64,000 nt of DNA from Vicugna pacos. Lineage: Eukaryota; Chordata; Mammalia; Artiodactyla; Camelidae. The notes under the pieces were generated by a model. That model did not search any database. It was not told where the DNA came from and worked only from the letters and a program-made list of their open reading frames with translations. This document shows, one piece after another, positions 55,301 to 64,000 of this stretch (the first letter of the stretch is position 1; each line of letters begins with the position of its first letter). Where the stretch lies: positions 15,001 to 79,000 of the forward strand of contig NC_133023.1 of NCBI RefSeq assembly GCF_048564905.1. The letters are read 5' to 3'. Both the position numbers and the translations under genes were made by a program.

Positions 55301-58300
55301 ATGTACACATGTGTATGTCCCATGTGGACTATTTGTGTACAAACACGTACAGACTTGCATGTGTACATGTGTGTCTATGCACACACACCCATGCATACCA
55401 GTCAGTGCACACACATACACCCCCCCAAATCTATATGAGGTTCTATGTGTGCACCCGCACCCTTGCATGCACGCACACACACACACACACACACAGCACT
55501 GACATGGCTGTGTAAACAGAGCAAACCCAGGGAGGTCCACCGCCCCTGTCTGCTCTGCAGGTGAGGCTGTGCCGTCCAGCAGGACTGACCGTGTCCACGT
55601 GCACGTGGCTTTCACTCGGTCATATGGTCTATGTCTCCCTGCACATAGGCCTCAGGGACAGGAGTGCCTGGCGTTTCTGTCATGGGCGCTGCTAAGGGTG
55701 TACACTCGTTAGCCTGTTTTCATGGCAGATCTTGAGTGGCCCCGCGACTCTGACGGCAGATGGACCAGGGGAGGGAGACACTCAACCATATGCCCGGCAG
55801 CTCCACCTCCTCCCTGTCTCTGCCTCTGCATCTCTGTCGCTCCTTCCGTTTGTGCCTCCGTCTCTGCCCCTCCCTCTGCGTCTCTCTGTCTCTGTGTCTC
55901 TGTATCTCCCTCTGTCTGTCTCTCTCTGTCTCTGTCTCCCTCACCCTGTCTCTCTGTCACATTTTGCTCCCTCAGTTCGGGGTGCCTGTGGCCGAGCTGT
56001 GCACCGGGTGCTGGCCTCCTGCTCTGGGGAGGGGCCGGGAGCGAGGGGATCGCATCCCCCCCACAGTGACTGTGTTCTGGCTGCGGGTGTCTCCGGCGGG
56101 GTCCCCTGCTTCATCTTCGTGGGTTGTTGGTTCCTTTAAGGAAAGCAGCCCTTTTCTGGCTGCTCGGAGGGTCAGCGGTGTTTCTGCGTTGCTGCACCGT
56201 TGGTTTGATGACGGGGAACTTGTGTCGCCCGTGGTTCACGGTGCAGGCGTTTGCACCTACGGCCAAGGGCAGGGCTGCTGGGGGACGCCTGGGGTCCCAG
56301 GGCCCACTGCCCAGTGTCCTGTCCTGGGTCCTGCTGCTGATTGACTCCTGGCCCGTTCTGCATGGTACCATGTGTAGCGAGGAGGTGGCGGTTTTCGCTG
56401 CGCCAACGTGATCGATGACGGTTTTACTCAAATGACCCCACGGTGTCCCCGCAGACACGTCTGCTGGTGTCTGGGGCCTGCTTCTGCCCAGGCTCCCTCT
56501 GACCCGTTTCCACTAAAACAGCAGCTGTTTGCAGCCTGGACACTGACCTCTGGACACTGACCTCTGGGTTCCCTGTTTGTCTCCTGCTGTTTCCCCAGAA
56601 GAAATCCCGGCTTTGGGGGTGCAGCTCTGGGGCCCTGTTGTTGAGAACAGCCAAGTGGTGGGATCTGGGGTGTGGGGGGCCTGGCGCCCCCCTGGCTGGA
56701 CCTTGAAATCAGCCAGGTCCCAGGCCTGGTGGTGCCAGGATGTTCGGGAAGCGTCCAGGGTGAATGCCCGTGGTTGGATGAATGGACAGACAGACGTGGT
56801 CTGTCCACACAGTGCAGTGCTGTTTGTGGAAAGGAGTGAGCTTAGCACGTGCGCACGTGGATGGATCTTAAAAACAAGGTCCAGTAGGTCGGACACAGGG
56901 GGACACGCGGTGTGTGATTCCACGTACAGGAAACGCCCAGGACAGGCGAACCCACAGGCGGAAAGTGGGTTCGTGGTGCCAGGGGCCGGGGGCTGGGGGT
57001 GACTGCTCACGGGGACGGGGTCTCCTCTGGGGGGTGAGAAGGTTCTGGAAGCAGACAGAGGTGGTGGCTGCACAGCGTCGTGAATGTGCTAAAACCACGA
57101 GCTGTAAAAAGGCCGTGTGAATGTTACTGCCATTTTTGAAAACCGCACCCGGGGCCTGCCTGGTTCTGACCTTTGCGAGGCCCTGACCTCCCACACGGCG
57201 GCCTTTCTGCAGCCCCACGAGCTGAGCCACGTGTCGTTAGGGAGCAGGGCCAGCTCGGAGGCAGCCCAGGGCGGCTGGGTGAGGCGGGGCCTCCCTCCCT
57301 CCCGGCTCTGGCTGAGGAGCTTGGACAGAGGGTGGAGTCAAGAGTCTGCGGCAGCAGGATGGCCCCTGCGCCCGACCTGCCCGCGGTGCGGAGCGCCAGG
57401 CCACAGGGGCGCCCACACCTTCACTGGGCCCGGCCCTCCCCCGACACACCGACTCCTGGGCCACGGCCGAGCGTCTGCACTTCCAAGCCCCAGGGGCCCC
57501 CTTGGAAGCTAGGGGGTGCAGACTCCGTACGTGGGGGTCTCCTTTAGCTGCTGTGACAGAGCCCACAAACCGCGAGGACTGAGCAGACGAGTCCTGGCTC
57601 CGGCCCACGTGTCCCAGGGCCGCGTCAGTGTGGGCAGGGCTGGTCCTTCTTAGCTCCAGGGGACTCTGCTTCCGGCCTTTCCGGCTCCAAGAGGCCTTGC
57701 ACCCCGGACTGCTGAGCCCAGGTCACACCCTCTTCCCTCCCTGACTCCACCCTCGTCTCCCCTCTTCCTGCTCTGTCTTCCGCCTCCCACTGCCTGGCCC
57801 TGTCGCAGCCCTGGGATGACGTGCAGGGCCCCAGATAATCCAGGTTCCTCGCCAGCTCACGAGCCTCAGATTAGTCATGCCTGCAAGCTCTGTCCCGCCA
57901 CGTCAGCTCACACGTTCACAGGTTCCGGGGGTTAGGATTTGAAACTGGGGACAGTGGTCTGTGTGCCACATGGGGATCAGGACGTGGATGTTTCTGGGGA
58001 CAGTATTCTGTCCACCACCCTGTGTAACAGGAGAAAGGCAGTGAACTGACAGCCCGTGAGCCCTGCCGTGAGAACTCAGTCTCTGTCCGAGATCTGAGAG
58101 TCTGACGACGACAAAGACGGCACACGAGGGTGGGCTGACGGGCGCAGCCGGGACTCGTGGCACCGCGCCCTCTGACCTCCCTACTCGTGGGCACCGCGCC
58201 CTCTGACCTCCCTACTCGTGGGCACCGCGCCCTCTGACCTCCCTGTTGCAGGCGGGCTGTTCGTGGCCGGCATCAACCTGACGGAGAACCTGGAGTACAT

Positions 58301-58490
58301 CCTCGCGCACCCGACCGCGTCCCTGCGGAAGCTGACGCTCCCCAGCCTGCCGTACCTGGGCGCGTGGGTGCGGGAGCAGTGCCCGGGGCCGGGTGCACGG
58401 TGCACAAACATCATCACCGGCGACTTCATCGGGGCGGACTCGCTCGTCAGCGACATCATTAGACTCAACCAGAAGCTGCTTCAGGGCTGA
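46186..58490 (+). CDS. PLCXD1: PLCXD1, PI-PLC X domain-containing protein 1
   Basis: Six coding exons (46186-46312, 50243-50379, 53008-53136, 53940-54095, 54851-55034, 58252-58490) join in frame to 972 nt, giving 323 residues, the same length I recall for the human protein. All introns are GT-AG. The start is the ATG at 46186 (MGGRVS; human begins MGGQVS). The PI-PLC X domain fills most of the protein. The expected catalytic histidines are His45 in SIPGSHDTMTY and His122 in LHFVHMVYTT; other conserved blocks are EQLDAGVRYLDLR, WLEKHPREVVLLACRNFEG, YWWGN and GDFIGAD. Known family: putative cytosolic/vesicle-associated phosphoinositide phospholipase C without PH, EF-hand or C2 domains; physiological role poorly defined. 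No disabling change is seen. In other placental mammals this is the most distal pseudoautosomal gene, with GTPBP6 next and convergent, as here. Confidence 0.96.
48170..48660 (-). mobile_element. Old L1 (L1M-type) 3' part, antisense
   Basis: Reads as the reverse complement of mammalian L1M sequence: 'ttcacccatttacagtgcag', 'gattttgcctgttctgggcg'-like text, 'ctggctgactaatattcccc' and 'ggatggacacttggaaggtttcc'. It lies inside PLCXD1 intron 1, opposite to the gene. Confidence 0.7.
49955..50115 (-). mobile_element. LTR-like scrap (MaLR type)
   Basis: 'ctgtctcttctaaggacactg' and 'catctgcagacacc' resemble the MaLR/MLT1-type fragments seen at 45 and 54.6 kb. Short and uncertain; it ends about 130 bp before exon 2. 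Confidence 0.4.
50243..50379 (+). CDS. PLCXD1: PLCXD1 coding exon 2
   Basis: Encodes the end of Gly43 to Gln88, including the first catalytic histidine (His45). Acceptor TTTTCCTCCAG, donor CAG|GTAGGG, phase 0 end. Confidence 0.94.
50380..53007 (+). other. PLCXD1: PLCXD1 intron 2
   Basis: A 2.6 kb GC-rich intron. A duplicated patch near its start (50343-50465, two imperfect copies around 'ccatcacccaggtaggggtc') includes a second near-copy of the exon 2 donor. No other repeat or gene can be supported. Confidence 0.75.
53008..53136 (+). CDS. PLCXD1: PLCXD1 coding exon 3
   Basis: Encodes Val89 to Glu131, including EQLDAGVRYLDLR and the second histidine (His122). Acceptor CTCTGTCTGCAG, donor GAG|GTACGG. 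Confidence 0.94.
53137..53939 (+). other. PLCXD1: PLCXD1 intron 3 with CA-rich tract
   Basis: A 0.8 kb intron. Two short imperfect copies near 53175-53285 share 'ggacgaccatgtccacccc'-type text. An alternating CA/TG-rich tract covers 53628-53735. Confidence 0.75.
53940..54095 (+). CDS. PLCXD1: PLCXD1 coding exon 4
   Basis: Encodes Asp132 to Gly183 (DTLTEISEWLEKHPREVV... to ...DMLCPRG). Acceptor CCGCCCAG, donor GGG|GTGAGA. Confidence 0.94.
54450..54745 (-). mobile_element. MaLR/MLT1-type LTR-like fragment in intron 4
   Basis: Antisense LTR-like text: 'agtcctggaggctggtgtccg', 'gtgtcctcacgtgggcgtccc', 'ctcctcttcttacaaggacccc' and 'ggacctcattttaccttcctc'. Intron 4 (54096-54850) holds nothing else that I can name. 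Confidence 0.55.
54851..55034 (+). CDS. PLCXD1: PLCXD1 coding exon 5
   Basis: Encodes Glu184 to the first base of Gly245 (EVPTLRQLWSRGQQV... to ...MKSCGRP). Acceptor ATCCCTCCAG, donor CAG|GTGCGT, phase 1. Confidence 0.94.
55090..55497. repeat. Variable CA/TG-rich tract in PLCXD1 intron 5
   Basis: About 400 bp of alternating purine-pyrimidine sequence rich in ACAC, GTGT, ACGT and CATG, with TGTACA and GCATGC words, ending in a pure CA run (55469-55495). Such sequence can adopt left-handed DNA and often varies in length. Confidence 0.85.
55800..55965 (+). repeat. TCTC/TCTG-rich pyrimidine tract
   Basis: A run of CTCTGTCTCT- and CTCCCTCTG-type repeats, almost entirely pyrimidine on the plus strand, inside PLCXD1 intron 5. 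Confidence 0.8.
57545..57985 (-). mobile_element. MaLR/MLT1-type LTR-like fragment in intron 5
   Basis: A longer antisense element: 'tagctgctgtgacagagccc' start, 'cacgtgtcccagggccgcg', 'gggggttaggatttgaaactgg' and 'ggggacagtattctgtcc'-like end text. Weak but ordered similarity. Confidence 0.45.
58153..58246 (+). repeat. 31-bp tandem repeat at the exon 6 splice acceptor
   Basis: Three nearly identical units of 30-31 bp ('ctcgtgggcaccgcgccctc' plus 'tgacctcccta'). The last unit supplies the pyrimidine tract and runs into the TTGCAG acceptor of PLCXD1 exon 6. Confidence 0.9.
58252..58490 (+). CDS. PLCXD1: PLCXD1 coding exon 6 with stop
   Basis: Encodes the end of Gly245 to Gly323 and TGA at 58488-58490 (GLFVAGINLTENLEY... 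to ...LNQKLLQG). The acceptor CCCTGTTGCAG lies in the last unit of a 31-bp tandem repeat. Confidence 0.94.
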
Positions 58491-58700
58491 CGGTGCGACC
58501 TGTTCGAGCTCAGCACGCGGAGCTGCCACGGCTGCTCCTCCACCCCAGGCGGTCGGCCCCGGCGTTCCCCCGCACTTGGGTGAGGAGAGCGGGTCCCGCC
58601 AGGCGGGCGGGGCCCTCGGTGCCTCCCGGCCCTCTGTCTCGGTGTCTCTGGGGTGCAGTCAGCACGTCAGGTGGAGATTAAAGGTGATTGCACGATCGCA
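58491..58700 (+). terminator. PLCXD1: PLCXD1 3' UTR with ATTAAA polyadenylation signal
   Basis: The 3' UTR starts after TGA at 58490. An ATTAAA hexamer lies at 58677-58682, about 190 bp downstream, followed by GT-containing sequence, suggesting a short 3' UTR ending near 58700. The end point is inferred. Confidence 0.6.
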
Positions 58701-59394
58701 TCCTCAGAGGGAATTACCTGGGTCGTGGGGTCTGTAGGCTCCGCCCGGCTGTGCTGCGGGGGGCGGGGGGGCGGAGCCCAGGGGCGGCCCCGCCCCGGGG
58801 GCTAGAGCAGCGCATGACACCCCCAGCTCGGGGCCGTGGAGCCCTCAGGGCACTGTGGGACGGCACTGAGCCGGCTGGGGTCCTACTGAGAAGACCGTCT
58901 GATCAGGTAGCGACGGATAACCCGCTTCTAACCAGTGAAGTCACGCCTGTCCCCTTTCCCCAGGCCCACGGGCTCCTTCGGGAGTCACTGTTTACTGTGG
59001 TTTTCCCAGCTGTCGGAGGAGTGGCTGTAAGGGGCTGTTTGGAGTTTTGCTACAAAGATGAACATGAACCGTGTTCAGCACAGGCCTCCTCCCATCCCCA
59101 GAGCCCGGTTGTAATGTTTTCTTCATGCAAGTGTGAGGACTCAGGTGTCAGGACACAGGTATAAGCAGAGTGATGCTGGTGTCAGGACACAGGTGAAACG
59201 CTGCGATGTCCACGCTGGTGCTGGTGCTGCCTTGCAACCTCGTCGTCCTTATGACAGTCCCTTGTATGTGCCCACATCTGCTCTCAGCTGCCCGCACCTC
59301 CCTTGTCCACCCAGCACTCCAGCCCAGGTGTGCGCTGCCCTGCTCCCTCAGGCGCTGCTCTTAAGCCGACTTGTCCTGAGCACTTGGCCTGTTT
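58701..59394. other. Intergenic stretch after PLCXD1
   Basis: GC-rich with a G run near 58760. Short near-repeats of 'ggtgtcaggacacaggt' occur at 59144 and 59178. No gene. Confidence 0.45.
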
Positions 59395-59506
59395 GCACCC
59401 CTGGGTCCCTGCACCCCTGGGTCTCTGCACACCTGGGTCCCTGCACCCCTGGGTCTCTGCACACCTGGGTCCCTGCACCCCTGGGTCTCTGCACACCTGG
59501 AACTCC
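59395..59506 (+). repeat. 16-bp minisatellite
   Basis: Seven units of GCACCCCTGGGTCCCT with two alternating variants (CACC/CACA and TCCCT/TCTCT), so a 32-bp higher-order pattern is visible. Confidence 0.9.
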
Positions 59507-62500
59507 TCCTGTCCTCCCAGGGCCCCGGGGAAGGTTTGTCAGTTTCCAGACTGGCCTTGTTCTTTGCCTTTTCTGACTATCTGGCGTCTGTTCATCATGT
59601 TAACTGTTTTTTTATGTTCTGTGTTCTTGACGCTCTGACATCTGGGGCCTTGCAGACCTGGAGCGGGGGTATAGAGGAGGCTGTCCCTGGAGGGCTCGCT
59701 GACCCCCGAGGACAAAACAACTTACTTGCCCCGTGGGAGCTGGCCACCCTCTGTCCAAGTCTCACAGGCAGGACAGCTTCCCCCTCCCAGCACCCAGGGC
59801 TGGGCCCAGGGACCAGAGGCCACGCCTGCAGCCCCGGGCCCCGGGAGCCCATCAGACTAACCAGTGCCATCCCGTCTGCCCTGCTGTGCCTGCGGACACT
59901 CTGTGGGCTCTGCATTCTGCCTCCTGACCCCCGGGGGCCCCCAGTCCCTGCATGGCATCCCCTCTCCCGGTGCTGGAACACACCGGCCCTGCAGCGTTCG
60001 GCCTCTGCTGGTCGGCTCAGAAGCCTCCGTAAGTTAGACCCTGTGGGGACTCGACATCCCCTGTCCCCTGGTCCCGACGGAGGCTGGCTATCATCCACGA
60101 GGCCTTTGCTCCGCTTCCTGATGGCCAGGAGTTTCATGAACTCCGAGGTCAGCAAAATACGTCTCGGCCGAAGGACCGACCCAACTGTGCTGTTAGGGTC
60201 ACGTCTGTCTTAAGACGGCACCGGGGAGTCCTCCGGGGCTCTGATCTGAAACCCCGTCCCATAACCCGGGGGCTTCGGGGTTGGGTTCTTAGGGCGTCGT
60301 GACGATGCCACTTCACCCCTGTCGGCACGCGATCCCTGGGGGTCAGATGCGTCATTTTCCACAAGAAAATCTGCTGCTGCTTTGGGTGCTCGGTGGTCCT
60401 CACTGAACGGAGGCACCCGAGATCCAGAAAGAGAAACTCACGGGCCGGCCCCCGGGCTGCCTCGGCCTCGAACTGGCCGCTCGGCCCCGAGGAGCTCATG
60501 CGGGAGGTCGAGTGGAGGTGAGGCTGCACGTTTAATAACGAGAACGACTCAGTGACCCGCTGGATCCGACCGCGATCGCCTAGCGTTTGTGTCAGGAACG
60601 GTTCAACGTGGGTCATTTTTCTCTGGGGAAAGATTAAAAGCCATTAAAGTCAGCCGTGTTTGTGGATGTTGGTTACATGCAGACGGCCAGGAGGTGTGGG
60701 CGGCTCTTGTGCTGATACTCAGAAGGGTCCTCAGAAATGCTACGTTGAGGACGTGCTTTTCTCAGGTCACGGTGAGGTTCCTATAACAGCGCCTCGCGCC
60801 TCCTTCCCGTTTACTTTTGCTTTATAAATTCAAGCACTGAATCAAGGTGTGCGTCTGGTGACAACTTCAGCTCCTCCGTGGGGATGTTAAGTGAAGACTC
60901 TGTACTCGTTTTCAAGACGAGTCTTCGAGACTTCGGTACTGAGGGATGGGTTCCCACAGGAGGATGTTCCTGGCGGGGCGGCCTCGAGGCTGTGCGCTGG
61001 GGCTGCCGGCCCAGGAAGCAGAGCTGGCCCCGCGTTCACTGTTCACAGCCAGTGTGGTGGTGTCGCCCTGAATACAGCTGCTGACTAAGTGAATAACCCA
61101 CTGGCCCGCGCGATGGAGGATGCTGGCTCTCAAAGCCACCTTTCTGCCTCCCACATCGGATGCAGTGGGGGCACTGCTGGGGGCTGCCCCGCCCAGAACC
61201 CCTTCTTGTGACGACAGCCCCCTGACCGTCCTGTTCTCGCAGCCCTGGGCGCCTCCAGGCAGTGGACCCCCACCGGGAGGGGACGCTGGCAGTGGAAGGA
61301 GGGTCTTAGGAGAGTCTGGGCACGGGGTGGGGGTGGTCGTGTTCCTGTTCTCACCCTAGGCAAGCCTGAACCCTCTCCTGGGGCCCTTGAGACCCCTGCC
61401 TCCTCCCTGAGACCCCCAGCCCTCTCCTTGGACCCCTGAGGGCCTCTCCCGTGTGAGACCCCGGCCCTCCATCCCAGGCCCCGTGAGACCCTTGCTTTGT
61501 CCTCCTCATTGGGGTCTACTTGCTAAGCTCCCGCAGTGGGTGTCTGGCTCTGTGGTCGGCTCACCTGGGCCTGAGGCAGCCCTGGGCTGAGTTCTGCTCC
61601 CTTAAGTCCTTGGGGCGGGGCTTCTGGGAGTGGAGGGGCACCAGGAAGAGAGACGGCGACCAGGGGCCAGAACTGACCCCCACAGTCCTTCCTTGTGCCT
61701 GGCAGACGGAGGAATTGAGGGGGTGGACCTGACTTGAGACTGTAGGCTGGACCTGGGAGGAAGTGGGCGGCCAAGCACACGGGAACCCTGACCATGAGGG
61801 TGCTGAGGGGGTCCCTGGGGACACATGGGCACACCCAGGGTGGACACAGCCTGGCAGACGACTGGGCACCTGGGAGCCTGGGGGCTTGGCCCAGGCAGGA
61901 TGCTCCCCGCCCACCAGGGTCTCTGCAGAGCCCCCTCTGGCTCGGAGATCCCCCAGGAGCGAGCTCCCCAGGGGCTGAGCCGAATGTAGGGGACAGGCCA
62001 GTGGAGCGGGTGCTGTGAGGCCCTGGCTGACTGGCCCCTTGCCCTGGCCAGCTCCCACCCCTCCCAACCACACACAGCACCGGTGGGCTGTGGGACCCAC
62101 CCCTGGTTTCGCGATTGCTGGAGCCTACTCCTCCCGGGCAGAACGGGGAGGCCGTCCTACACACGTGGGTTCATGGGGGCTCTTGCCCTGTCCTGCACCC
62201 CAGGACCCCATGGGGGTGGGGGTCCCCTCGTAGGTGGCGGCTCTGCAGATGGTGCCCAGGCGGCTTCCAACAGCACAGATGAGTTCTCTGTTCTGCAGGT
62301 AAGAGTCCGATATCGTCCCCGGGTGACCGGTCAGGATGGGCAGGGCTGCTCATCCCAGAGGCTCCAGGGAGGCCCGTTTCCTCCCTTCCCCAGCCCTTGA
62401 GCCCCGGAATTCCTGGCTTCACGGCCTCTTCCTCCATCTTCACAGCCAGCATCTCAGCAAAGCCGTTTCCTGACTCCAGCCTCTGGTGCTGCCCTCACAC

Positions 62501-63659
62501 CAGCCCCGACCTGACTTCTGCCTCCTGCTTAGAGGCCCCGTGTGACGAGGTGGGCTCCCTGCGGGACGGGGACGCTCCGCGGTCCCCTGGTCACATAAGG
62601 TCGCACGCTCACGTCCTGGGGATCCGGACGTGGACGTTGCTGTAGACACCACTCTGTCTGCTACCCGCTCCCAGGCCAAAGTCCCACAGGACAGCAGTCA
62701 CAGAAGCCAGGCGGGAGGTCTGGGATCCATCGAGGGAGGGGCCTGCAGGGCCGTGTGTGTAACCGAGTCTCAGAAAACGAGGAAAGGTCACACACACACC
62801 ACGGATTCGCATGCTCAGAAGACGGGTAGAGATTTACTTCCAGTTACGCTGAAACTCTGGGACAACGCAGGGAACACCCCATAATGACGAACAGAAATGG
62901 AAGGAAAAAGACAAAGCTTTTCCTGGAGCCCAAAGGGAAGGGATCCCCTCTCACTGGCTTTCCCTTTAGAGGCGTGCAGCTGTACGCCCTCCCCTCGCCC
63001 CGAGGTGTGAGCCTCTTTAAAAGCTGAAGGACCCCCGGCCTGTCTGCATGCCAGGGGTGTCTGGGGGCCCGGGGGCTCTTTGCTAAGTCAGCATCGGGGG
63101 CACGGGGGGCGCCCTGCCTCCCGTCTCTGTGGGGTTGGCTCCGCGACGCAGCTTCCTGCTTGTCAAGAAGATGCCTGACGTGTCTGTGCTTCGGGTAAAA
63201 GACGACCGACGTGGGTGTGGGCGTGTGTGTGGCGGGCTCTGTCTGCCAGGCCCCGTGACGAGGGGTTCCTCCTGTCTCCTCCGCGGGGTGGCTGGGAACC
63301 TTAACCACACCCCTGCCGCTCGCTGCCGTGGGGAAGTGCAAGGCCTGGCAGCTGCGAACGGTGGGCACAGGGGTCAGGGAACCTGCACCACCTCCCTCAC
63401 GGCCACGTTTCGCGGGGCCTCTGCAGGGGGCTGGTGCAACAGAAGGCTGCTTCGCAAACACAGCAAAGCTTCCTGGTGGCTCAGTCATCCTGGGAGGGAA
63501 ATCAGCCTCCAGACAGCGCGACAGTCGACTGTAACTGCTCAGAGCCCCATCCACACCGACCCCTGAGCCAAGGCTGACGGGGCAGAGAAGGGAGGCCCCC
63601 CAGGGTGCCTGCTTCCCTCTGAGGCTGAGACGCTGCAGCCCCAGGCCTGGGCCATCCTT
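59507..63659. other. Intergenic region between PLCXD1 and GTPBP6
   Basis: About 4.2 kb of GC-rich sequence between two convergent genes. A short MaLR-like scrap may lie at 62590-62660. The part nearest 63.66 kb must include the GTPBP6 3' UTR, but I found no clear polyadenylation signal on the minus strand. Long minus-strand frames at 61.5-62.2 and 62.84-63.55 kb show no recognisable domain. Confidence 0.5.
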
Positions 63660-64000
63660 TCACTCTGGAAATAGCTTCCTGAACTTGCCGTAAGCAGAGT
63701 TGCTGATGATAACCTTGACGTCGGCCACCCCGGCCTCGGGCATCACGTCCACCGCCTGCACTGTGGCCTCCCTGTGCAGCCAGCTGGGAGGAAGGCATGT
63801 TTGGTGTGAAGGGGTGACCCCAACAGAGTCCGGGAGCCCCTACCGAGGCGTGTCATTTGTTGGTGAGGGCATCGTGACACCCCCAGTGTGGACAAGCGTG
63901 CCGGACACCTGGCAGGAGCTCACCACCGGATTAACTCAGATTCCCTGCAGGTGACACAGCTGCTCCGCATCCTGGTGTCCCTGTGGAGCCGCCTTACCTG
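63660..64000 (-). CDS. GTPBP6: GTPBP6, mitochondrial HflX-type GTPase (C-terminal end, partial)
   Basis: On the minus strand, the last exon spans 63783-63660 and encodes WLHREATVQAVDVMPEAG, then VADVKVIISNSAYGKFRKLF-PE and TGA (63662-63660). This matches the C-terminus I recall for human GTPBP6 (WLYKEATVQEVDV... and ISNSAYGKFRKLFPG). Acceptor CTTCCTCCCAG, intron 63784-63997, donor CAG|GTAAGG; only three bases of the preceding exon (63998-64000) are inside the window. The split codon AG|C restores the serine before Trp. Known function: GTPBP6 is a mitochondrial HflX homologue acting in mitoribosome assembly and recycling. Convergent with PLCXD1, as in other mammals' pseudoautosomal region. Confidence 0.93.

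Noticed and set aside
62844-63554. A 236-codon minus-strand frame next to GTPBP6.
   Set aside because: It lies beyond the GTPBP6 stop codon, has no family resemblance and sits in GC-rich sequence.

Overview
This is mammalian nuclear DNA from a chromosome end, most likely the short-arm tip of the X (or Y) chromosome of a camelid. Three observations support this. Degenerate C-strand telomere repeats (CCCTAA and CCCTGA/GTCTAA variants) fill the first ~0.66 kb. A tRNA-derived SINE at 27.89-28.05 kb looks like the camelid-specific Vic-1 family. The right half carries a complete PLCXD1 gene (six coding exons, 323 codons), followed in convergent orientation by the last exon of GTPBP6. PLCXD1 then GTPBP6 is the telomere-proximal gene order of pseudoautosomal region 1 in other placental mammals.

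Layout. From 0 to about 38.4 kb lies AT-rich, gene-free subtelomeric patchwork. It holds (i) telomere-like repeats; (ii) a ~6.3 kb nuclear mitochondrial insertion (NUMT) running COX1 - WANCY tRNAs - ND2 - ND1 - 16S - 12S - control region in reverse; (iii) a composite repeat built of old L1 ORF2/3'-end sequence, interrupted at about the same ORF2 site by one GC-rich segment and present in about five copies (near 10.6, 13.6, 20.3, 24.4 and 32.7 kb); (iv) a second NUMT (control region only) at ~22.85-23.37 kb; (v) a 42-bp, ~13-copy, CpG-rich tandem array at 24.18-24.71 kb whose units resemble ZNF143/THAP11 binding sites; (vi) an interstitial telomere-like block at 26.53-27.01 kb, followed by the same part of L1 that follows the terminal block; and (vii) several fossil solo LTRs, some with clear 4-bp target duplications.

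From ~38.4 kb to 64 kb the sequence is GC-rich. A duplicon shared with 21.2 kb (39.4-40.6 kb) is followed by about 5 kb with no coding exon I can support, one low-confidence candidate 5' exon, and then PLCXD1 from 46.19 to 58.49 kb. About 5.2 kb of intergenic sequence separates it from the GTPBP6 stop codon at 63.66 kb. The PLCXD1 introns hold CA/TG repeats, an old antisense L1 and LTR-like fragments.

Only PLCXD1 and GTPBP6 look like functional protein genes. PLCXD1 encodes a phospholipase C X-domain protein and GTPBP6 a mitochondrial HflX-type GTPase; the window gives no sign that they work together, and their shared location is simply conserved pseudoautosomal order. Almost all other open frames are by-products of GC-rich sequence, tandem repeats or decayed L1 and mitochondrial sequence. 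Family names for old repeats come from recognising consensus-like stretches by eye, so boundaries are usually uncertain by tens of bases.
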